A stretch of DNA of 64,000 nucleotides from Bradyrhizobium canariense. Lineage in GTDB: Bacteria > Pseudomonadota > Alphaproteobacteria > Rhizobiales > Xanthobacteraceae. Within the stretch, counting starts at the first letter, position 1. Each line of letters starts with the position of its first letter. Under the pieces are notes generated by a model. It did not search any database, was not told the origin of the DNA, and worked only from the letters and a program-made list of their open reading frames with translations. The stretch covers positions 496,001 to 560,000 of the forward strand of contig NZ_JAFCKJ010000003.1 in NCBI RefSeq assembly GCF_018130465.1, read 5' to 3'. Of the stretch, positions 58,452 through 64,000 are shown one piece after another. A program made the position numbers and the translations under genes.

Positions 58452-59447
58452 TCAGTGCTTCTGGTGGCCGCCATTGGGGCCGCCCGCCGGCGCACCGCCG
58501 CCGCGTGGCGCGGCGTTCATATGAGGGGCACCACCACCGCCGCCGACATGCGGCATCGCAGGTGCGGCCGCGCGCGGCGCCGGCATCTGGGCATGCGCAT
58601 TCATCGGCGAGCCGTGACTCACATTGGGCTGGGCGACATGCGGCATCGCGGGCCGGCTAGCAGGCGCAGCCGATACACGCGGCGCGTCGTGCGCGCGCGC
58701 CGCCTCGCGTGCGTGCACCATTGGCTGCGCGCGCACGGCGGCACGCTGTGCGGCCTGCTCGTGCATGATGCGGGCCTGTGCGTCGCGCGGATTGCGGCTC
58801 TGCAGATTGGTCCGCTCATGCGCGATGCGATCGCTTCGTCCAGCGCGCGTCCGGTCGTTCGCTACCGTAGCATCGCGCCTGGCGATAGCGGCGTCGTGCC
58901 GAGTCGTTGCGGCATCACGGCCGGAGACCGCCGCGGCACCCCTGGCCTTGCCACCGTCGCGCCCGAGCGCGACCGCCGCATCGCGCGTTGCCGCGCGACC
59001 GATGCGAGCCGCGCGCGGATCGATCGTCATCCGCGTCGCGTCGCGCTGATGCGAGGTCCAGTAGCTATTCCAGTGGGCATGCCGGCGATACCAGGGCCGC
59101 CCCTGATAATAGCTCGACCAATACGAGGTCAGCACGAAGGGGACGATGGGGACGTCGACCTCGTCGACATAGTCGGGGAGATAGACGTAGTGATTGCGGT
59201 AGAGATATTCGAGATATTGCGACGACACCCAGCCCCGGTCATCCGAGAAGCTCACGTCGCACCAGGCGTTGCCGCGCAGGCAACCATGGATGTTGACGCG
59301 GGCGCCCTCGGGGATGCGATCGACTACAGGAAAGCCCGAACCCGGCCCGGCACGCAGGCCGGTCGAGACGGTGACGATGCCCGGTGCGGCCAGTGCGGCC
59401 GTCGGGGCAAGCAGCAATGCTGCAACCAAAGCGCTCTTAAGTCTCAT
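58452..59447 (-). CDS. Exported SH3-domain protein with long Ala/Arg/His-rich tail
   Basis: A 331-residue exported protein. Signal peptide at about 1-20 (ends ALAA). A bacterial SH3 (SH3_3) domain covers about 23-80: VSTGLRAGPGSGFPVVDRIP, CLRGNAWCDVSFSDDRGWVS. A Tyr/Trp-rich linker (about 80-130; YWSSYYQGRPWYRRH) is followed by a low-complexity Ala/Arg/Asp/His region and a Gly/Pro/His-rich end. SH3b domains often bind cell-wall peptides, so an envelope location is likely. The tail resembles structural or adhesive low-complexity sequence. ATG 59447. Confidence 0.85.
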   Translation of the reverse strand: MRLKSALVAALLLAPTAALAAPGIVTVSTGLRAGPGSGFPVVDRIPEGARVNIHGCLRGNAWCDVSFSDDRGWVSSQYLEYLYRNHYVYLPDYVDEVDVPIVPFVLTSYWSSYYQGRPWYRRHAHWNSYWTSHQRDATRMTIDPRAARIGRAATRDAAVALGRDGGKARGAAAVSGRDAATTRHDAAIARRDATVANDRTRAGRSDRIAHERTNLQSRNPRDAQARIMHEQAAQRAAVRAQPMVHAREAARAHDAPRVSAAPASRPAMPHVAQPNVSHGSPMNAHAQMPAPRAAAPAMPHVGGGGGAPHMNAAPRGGGAPAGGPNGGHQKH

Positions 59448-59612
59448 GGCGAATTCCTCCTCTGTGAGTGGGAACGCGCCAGTGATGCGGGCGTTCCGCG
59501 CGCAGAGGCCTCATCCGTCGAAAGATTGAGACACATGCCGCGTGCGGTTCAATATTCATTCGCCGTTCATCGACACAGCGCGCGAGGGAGGGTGTGTGCG
59601 CGCTGCCAGCCG

Positions 59613-61535
59613 TCAATTCACCTGCAACATGAAGGCGTCGAAGTACGCAGCAAGCGCAGCAAAATCGTCGAGCGGCAGCACGGTCGCGACATACTGATCC
59701 GGCCGCACCACGACCAAGCAGCCGGCCTTGCGATCGATGCCGCGCATCGTGAAGACGTCGTGACCGCTCTTGAGGTCCGGACAGAACATCTTCTCGTAAT
59801 CGTACAGGCCGTAGCGGCCTTTGCTCGGGAGCAACATCGGCGGCATCGCCTCGATAGCGAGCTCGCGATGATCCTGTTGAAACACGGCGCGCAGATCGAT
59901 CACACCGTCGATGTCGGCGCCAACAGGCGTGTATCGCCGGATCGGCGATTTCCTGCTATCGGCGAGGAAATTGCACAGGGCACGAATGGCCGAGCTCGAC
60001 GCTGCGGGATTCTCAGCGGGAGAAAACGCGTAGATGCGGAAGCGGCCATCCGCCTGCCCGGCATGGCCGAGATGTACAGGCTTGGCGTCGCCCAGCCGAA
60101 TGACCGGCGCGGAATGGAAGCGCGTGCCGATAACGAGGCCTTCGGCGAGATGCTGATGCGATGTCGCGCCCGTCAATAGCGAAGGCCTGTAATGCGTCGC
60201 TGTACCCGCGGTGTAGCGGCCGTGCCGGACAAAATAGTCCTGCGTCCTGGCGGCATCGGCGCCGCCCGCCTTGGCGGCGGACGCGAGAATCCCCGCCCAT
60301 TCGCGGTCGAAATCGATCAGCTCTTTCGCAACCGCCTGGCGCTCGGCCGAATAGGAATGCAGCAGGCTTGGCGCAGACTGCTTCCGCAAAACGGCGGCGA
60401 GCTTCCAGCCGAGATTGAAGGCGTCCTGCATCGAGACGTTCATGCCCTGCCCTGCCTTCGGGCTGTGGGTGTGGCAGGCATCGCCGGCGATGAAGATCCG
60501 CGGCAGACGCGTCGCGATCTCGGCCTCCGGCACGTCGTCGAACTTGTCGGTCAGGCGCTGGCCGATCTCGTAGACCGACCACCACGCGATCTCCTTCACA
60601 TCGAGCGTATGCGGCTTCAGGATCCGCTGCGCTTTCGCGATCACATCATCGGCGGTGATGTTGCGATTGGCGACGCGTTCGCCGATGTCGAGCTTGGCGA
60701 GCTCGACATAGATGCGGACCATGTAGCCGCCCTCGCGCGGAATGATCAGCAGGCTGCCGTCCATCGCCGACTGGATCAGGGCCTTGAAGCGGATGTCCGG
60801 AAAATCGGTCACCGCCAGCACGTCCATCACGCCCCAGGCATGATTGGCGGAATCGCCGAGCAACTCGCGGCCGATCGATTTGCGCACCATGCTGCGGGCA
60901 CCGTCGCAGCCGACGACGTAGCGCGCCTTGATCGTCTCGACCTTGCCATCGTTCTCGGCATCGACCCGTTCGAGCCGCGCCGTCACGGCATGGTCGGCGG
61001 GACCCGCGGCCGGATCGACCTGAAGGTCGAGCAGGCGCCGGCTGTAATGGGGCTCGAGCCTGGCCGGCGCTTTGCGCATGACGTCGAGAAAGCCGTCATG
61101 GATGCGGGCCTGGTTGAGGATGACGTGCGGGAATTCCGACAAACCGTCCTCGACGTCCTGCACCCGGCCGCTGCGGACGATATTTTCCGGCATCCGCTCG
61201 TCCGGCTTCCAGAACGTCGTCTCGTTGACCCAACAAGCTTCCTTCAGGACGCGCTCGCTGAAGCCGAAGGCGTGGAACATCTCCATGGTGCGGCAGGCGA
61301 TGCCGTCGGCCTGCCCGACCAGCAGCCGCCCCGCCTTCTGCTCGACGATGCAGGTCTTGATGTCAGCAAACTGCGCGAGCTGGGCGGCAAGCGTCAGGCC
61401 GGCAGGGCCACATCCAAGGATGAGGACATCCACTTCGTCGGGCACGGCCCCAGCTGCGCCGGAGGCCTGAATGCGTTCGGCGGGATCGGCGATTTCAGGA
61501 TCGCCCGGCTGAAAACCATTGAGATGGAATTGCAT
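59613..61535 (-). CDS. mobA: 3-hydroxybenzoate 4-monooxygenase (FAD-dependent)
   Basis: A 640-residue aromatic hydroxylase that converts 3-hydroxybenzoate to protocatechuate. The size and start (MQFHLNGFQPGDPEI) agree closely with what I recall of Comamonas MobA (639 aa). Domains: FAD Rossmann motif LILGCGPAGLTLAAQLAQF (about 38-56), GQADGIACRTMEMFHAFGFS, second FAD motif RIFIAGDACHTHSPKAGQGMN, and a C-terminal thioredoxin-like domain ending RGIDRKAGCLVVVRPDQYVA. ATG 61535 follows GGGAGAGGTGCTC. Divergent from a MarR regulator that probably represses it. Confidence 0.92.
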   Translation of the reverse strand: MQFHLNGFQPGDPEIADPAERIQASGAAGAVPDEVDVLILGCGPAGLTLAAQLAQFADIKTCIVEQKAGRLLVGQADGIACRTMEMFHAFGFSERVLKEACWVNETTFWKPDERMPENIVRSGRVQDVEDGLSEFPHVILNQARIHDGFLDVMRKAPARLEPHYSRRLLDLQVDPAAGPADHAVTARLERVDAENDGKVETIKARYVVGCDGARSMVRKSIGRELLGDSANHAWGVMDVLAVTDFPDIRFKALIQSAMDGSLLIIPREGGYMVRIYVELAKLDIGERVANRNITADDVIAKAQRILKPHTLDVKEIAWWSVYEIGQRLTDKFDDVPEAEIATRLPRIFIAGDACHTHSPKAGQGMNVSMQDAFNLGWKLAAVLRKQSAPSLLHSYSAERQAVAKELIDFDREWAGILASAAKAGGADAARTQDYFVRHGRYTAGTATHYRPSLLTGATSHQHLAEGLVIGTRFHSAPVIRLGDAKPVHLGHAGQADGRFRIYAFSPAENPAASSSAIRALCNFLADSRKSPIRRYTPVGADIDGVIDLRAVFQQDHRELAIEAMPPMLLPSKGRYGLYDYEKMFCPDLKSGHDVFTMRGIDRKAGCLVVVRPDQYVATVLPLDDFAALAAYFDAFMLQVN

Positions 61536-61574
61536 GAGCACCTCTCCCGCCAATGTTCTGTTTGGATATTGCTC

Positions 61575-61597
61575 AGTATGCTGACTATCAGTATACT
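61575..61597. promoter_or_regulatory. Candidate MarR operator between mobA and the MarR gene
   Basis: AGTAT (61575-61579) and ATACT (61593-61597) form an inverted repeat with a 13-bp spacer in the divergent gap; a second CAGTAT overlaps. The layout suits a MarR dimer. Confidence 0.55.
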
Positions 61598-61639
61598 TGT
61601 CAACGATCCCCGGCCTTCCTGCCCCGACGGAGAAATTCG

Positions 61640-62104
61640 GTGAAAGACAACAACGACATGCCCGGACATCTGGCGCGCCGGTTCCAGCAGATCGCGGTGG
61701 CGGTGTTTCTGGCCGAGGTCGGGGATGCCGGCTTCGACCTCACGCCGGTGCAATACGCCGCACTCGCGACCATCAAGGCCAATCCGGGGCTCGACCAGGT
61801 GACGCTCGCAGGATTGATCGCCTACGACCGCACCACCATCACCGGCGTGATCGACCGCCTGGTGCAGAAGGGGCTCGCGGAGCGCCGCGCCTCGCCCCGC
61901 GACCGCCGTGCCCGCGAGCTCGAGATCACCGACGAAGGCCGCCGCACGCTGCGCAAGATCACGCCGGCCGTCGAATCCGCGCAACGCATCATGCTGCGCG
62001 GCCTCAGCGCGAAGGAAGGTGAGGATCTGATGCGCCTTCTGCACAAGGCCATCGCCGCCGGCAACGAGCTCAGCCGCGCCCCGCTGCGCGAGGTGCAGGC
62101 ATAA
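61640..62104 (+). CDS. MarR-family regulator, probable mobA repressor
   Basis: A 154-residue winged-helix regulator. The HTH is at about 45-90 (LAGLIAYDRTTITGVIDRLV), the wing follows (KGLAERRASPRDRRARELEI), and the N- and C-terminal helices form the dimer interface. MarR proteins of this type repress aromatic-degradation genes and release DNA on binding the phenolic substrate, so induction by 3-hydroxybenzoate is a reasonable inference. GTG 61640 follows CGGAGAAATTCG. Divergent from mobA. Confidence 0.9.
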   Translation: MKDNNDMPGHLARRFQQIAVAVFLAEVGDAGFDLTPVQYAALATIKANPGLDQVTLAGLIAYDRTTITGVIDRLVQKGLAERRASPRDRRARELEITDEGRRTLRKITPAVESAQRIMLRGLSAKEGEDLMRLLHKAIAAGNELSRAPLREVQA

Positions 62105-62225
62105 TTCCGGGATTTCTATCCGTAATTGTCGCAGGATCGCGAAACCAGGAACTAACCTTCGGCTGATACGGTCGGCGGCATTCGGCGTTTAACGCGCGAT
62201 TAACTTTGCCGGTCTGGAGTTTCGG

Positions 62226-62657
62226 ATGTTCAGGTTCCTCATTGCGGCGGCGGCCATCGCGCTCTCGACCGCTCCGGCGCTCGCGAACGGCCATGGCGGC
62301 GATGCCCCTCCTCCGCCGAAGCCCGAGGCGACGACCTCACCGGCGAAAGTGATCCTGACCAAGCAGGGTCCAACGCTCGTCGATCTCAAGGGCATGACGC
62401 TCTACTATTACGAGCGCGATACCACCGGCAAGACGTCGAACTGCAACGGCAAATGCGTCGAGAGCTGGGTTCCGCTGCCCGCAACCGCCGACGCCAAGGC
62501 GATCGGCGACTTCACCGTGATCAGCCGCAACGACGGCAGCAAGATGTGGGCATACCGCTATCGTCCGCTCTACACCTCGCCGGCCGACAAGGCGCCGGGC
62601 GACGCCAACGGCATTGCCACGACGCTGCAATGGCGCATTGCCCGGCCCGAGAACTAG
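62226..62657 (+). CDS. Exported COG4315-type repeat protein
   Basis: A 143-residue exported protein. Signal peptide at about 1-20 (ends ALANG). A Pro-rich spacer (DAPPPPKPEATTSPAK) precedes the secreted-repeat domain (COG4315, lipoprotein-15 type): LVDLKGMTLYYYERDTTGKT, NCNGKCVESWVPLPA, DGSKMWAYRYRPLYTSPADK. Conserved Cys pair NCNGKC. The function of the family is unknown; the repeats resemble those in predicted periplasmic copper or redox-associated proteins. ATG 62226 follows CTGGAGTTTCGG. Convergent with the transpeptidase gene. Confidence 0.88.
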   Translation: MFRFLIAAAAIALSTAPALANGHGGDAPPPPKPEATTSPAKVILTKQGPTLVDLKGMTLYYYERDTTGKTSNCNGKCVESWVPLPATADAKAIGDFTVISRNDGSKMWAYRYRPLYTSPADKAPGDANGIATTLQWRIARPEN

Positions 62658-62664
62658 GGCGACC

Positions 62665-63318
62665 TCACCCGCGCCAGCTGGGCCTCGCCTCGACTTGCGC
62701 GTTCTGTCCGGGCGGCAACACCACGACCGTTGAATTGAGCTTTACCCGGTCATAGAGATCGATCACGTCCTCGTTGCGCATCCGGATGCATCCGGACGAG
62801 ATCGCCTGTCCGATATATTCCGGCTGGTTGGTGCCGTGGATGCGGTAGAGCGTGTCCTTGTTGCCGGAATAGAGATAGATGCCCCGCGCACCCAGCGGAT
62901 TGGCGGGACCGCCGCTGACGCGCGCTGGGTAGGGTCCGAGCCGCGCCTGGATGTCCGCTGTCGGAACCCAGTCCGGCCATTCCGCCAAACGGCCGACCCG
63001 CGCGACGCCGGAGAACGCCATGGCTTCCTCGCCGACCGCCACGCCATAGCGGATCGCCTTGCCTTCGGGCAGCACGAAATAGAGGTAGCGCGCATCGGTA
63101 TCGACCAGGATGGTGCCCGGCTGCTCCTTGCGTGGGTAATCGACGATATGGCGGAGATATTGCTCGGGCACGTTCGCCTGCGCGTAAGGCGTATGCGCCA
63201 GCAACTGCCGGTCGCGCGGCGTCATGCTCGCATCCGTCGATGGCGAAAGCGTCGTCTGCATGCAGCCGCCCAGCGGAAGCATCGCGACGACGAATAGAGC
63301 GAAAAGAGATTTTGGCAC
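62665..63318 (-). CDS. L,D-transpeptidase (YkuD/ErfK family), probable lipoprotein
   Basis: A 217-residue L,D-transpeptidase that would form 3-3 peptidoglycan crosslinks or attach lipoproteins to the wall. A lipobox-like signal (LFALFVVAMLPLGGC, Cys near residue 19) suggests lipid anchoring. The YkuD domain has HGTNQPEYIGQAISSGCIRM with catalytic His and Cys, and DLYDRVKLNSTVVVLP at the end. GTG 63318 gives a compact signal peptide; ATG 63354 and 63468 are in frame. From 63319 to 63630 I see no other gene, only a doubled CCTGGGCTTCAA near 63595. Confidence 0.9.
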   Translation of the reverse strand: MPKSLFALFVVAMLPLGGCMQTTLSPSTDASMTPRDRQLLAHTPYAQANVPEQYLRHIVDYPRKEQPGTILVDTDARYLYFVLPEGKAIRYGVAVGEEAMAFSGVARVGRLAEWPDWVPTADIQARLGPYPARVSGGPANPLGARGIYLYSGNKDTLYRIHGTNQPEYIGQAISSGCIRMRNEDVIDLYDRVKLNSTVVVLPPGQNAQVEARPSWRG

Positions 63319-63630
63319 CGCCGGCCCCGATAGCGATAGCAGCACCCCCAGCATCACCAGATGCTGCCCAAATCGTGCTGAAAACAAGGCATCGCGGAAC
63401 ACGTGCGCGTGTTTGATAAAGCGGGTTCCATCACCACAAACGGCGGAAGAGCGTCGCACAGTCTCCACCTCCTCGCCTTGCTTTGGTCAAACCCGGCTGG
63501 ACTCGTGCCTCATCGTGTTTGGTTCATCAGATTTGGATGGGCCCACCTCAACGGATCCGCTCGCGCCAATGCGGACGACCCATACTTCAACACCTGGGCT
63601 TCAAGATACCTGGGCTTCAAAGGAGCTGCG

Positions 63631-64000
63631 ATGCTCGCGACGCTGAACTCCCGGCAAATCGTCGATGCGATCGTGAAGGATACGGTCACGAACAACGACC
63701 CGCACGACGCCGTGCAGATTTCGCCTGACATGGTGCTGGCCTCGCGCCCCCTCGGCGTCGCGCCCGCGCTCGCGCCTGAAATCACGACCCGTCCGGAGCC
63801 CAAAATAGATCCGGCGTTCGCGCCGAAGCCCCGAATTGGTCCGGAGCCGAAGTTCAGTCCCGTGGTGGAGCCGCAGGCGGCTGCGCCTTCGGTCGACACC
63901 GCCGTGCGCGTCGCGGCCAGTGATGGTCCCGGCCGGCAGAAGCGATCCTCCGCCGGCAAATGGCTGCGCGGCGCTTTCGTCACGATGCTGTTTGCGGGGG
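63631..64000 (+). CDS. Hypothetical protein, N-terminal part (runs off the window end)
   Basis: An open frame from ATG 63631 behind AAAGGAGCTGCG to the window edge (123 codons). The visible part has a helical start (LNSRQIVDAIVKDTVTNNDP), a Pro-rich region with repeated KIDPAFAPKPRIGPEPKFSP, and near the end a hydrophobic segment beginning WLRGAFVTMLFAG that is cut off. No domain is recognisable in the N-terminal part alone. The ribosome-binding site and codon bias support it as real. Confidence 0.7.
   Translation, partial: MLATLNSRQIVDAIVKDTVTNNDPHDAVQISPDMVLASRPLGVAPALAPEITTRPEPKIDPAFAPKPRIGPEPKFSPVVEPQAAAPSVDTAVRVAASDGPGRQKRSSAGKWLRGAFVTMLFAG

Noticed and set aside
1-64000. tRNA, rRNA, intact insertion sequences or a complete prophage
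   Set aside because: I looked through the intergenic stretches and found no cloverleaf-like sequence, transposase or integrase frame, or phage structural genes; the lysozyme-like and ParB-like genes alone do not make a prophage.

Overview
The window looks like a stretch of chromosome from a Bradyrhizobium-type alphaproteobacterium (Nitrobacteraceae). The evidence is uniformly high GC with strong third-position GC bias, a B12-dependent class II ribonucleotide reductase, small exported families typical of this group (DUF1236, DUF3551, BA14K-like), and several dispersed palindromes of the kind found throughout Bradyrhizobium genomes. The species call is inference; no rRNA, tRNA, CRISPR array, complete insertion sequence or prophage was seen.

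Layout. 0-11.8 kb: the start of an XRE regulator, an amidase / MFS transporter / FAD amine oxidase group probably used in amide or amino-acid catabolism, a TPR-glycosyltransferase protein, a regulator divergent from an SDR oxidoreductase, a DctA dicarboxylate carrier, a BioY biotin transporter subunit and an aminotransferase. 12-28.7 kb: a housekeeping block (M48 protease, DsbA-like oxidoreductase, aroQ, accB, accC, aat, DUF2155 protein, NDUFA12-like complex I protein). As I recall the usual alphaproteobacterial order, it is interrupted twice: by a three-gene two-component cassette between accC and aat, and by a metabolic cassette (esterase, BASS-type transporter, VOC protein, two DJ-1/PfpI proteins, palindromic repeats) between the DUF2155 and NDUFA12 genes. 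28.9-38 kb: a glycine-rich exported protein, a second CHASE3 two-component pair, an EamA exporter and nrdJ with an unusually long leader. 38-40 kb: a lower-GC island with a membrane protein, a lysozyme-like protein in an overlapping frame and an orphan ParB-like protein.

40-64 kb is accessory: small exported or envelope proteins, a lytic transglycosylase, a PilZ-XRE fusion, a short Ada-like protein, a solitary Flp pilin, a variant M15-like protein, PdxY with a PaiB-like flavoprotein, a TetR/O-methyltransferase pair, an SMR exporter with its TetR regulator, c-type cytochromes, a 3-hydroxybenzoate hydroxylase (mobA) divergent from a MarR regulator, and an L,D-transpeptidase. The last gene runs off the window.

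The most unusual observations are the PilZ-XRE fusion with intact c-di-GMP motifs (46216-46752), the two CHASE3 signalling cassettes, the two interruptions of the housekeeping block, the lysozyme island with its frame overlap, the M15-like domain with a displaced histidine, and a recurring pattern of 14-17 bp tandem repeats at gene ends or just upstream of starts (1939, 10524, 14247, 51457). I see no large, clearly new multi-gene system; the strongest candidates are these architectures and repeats.
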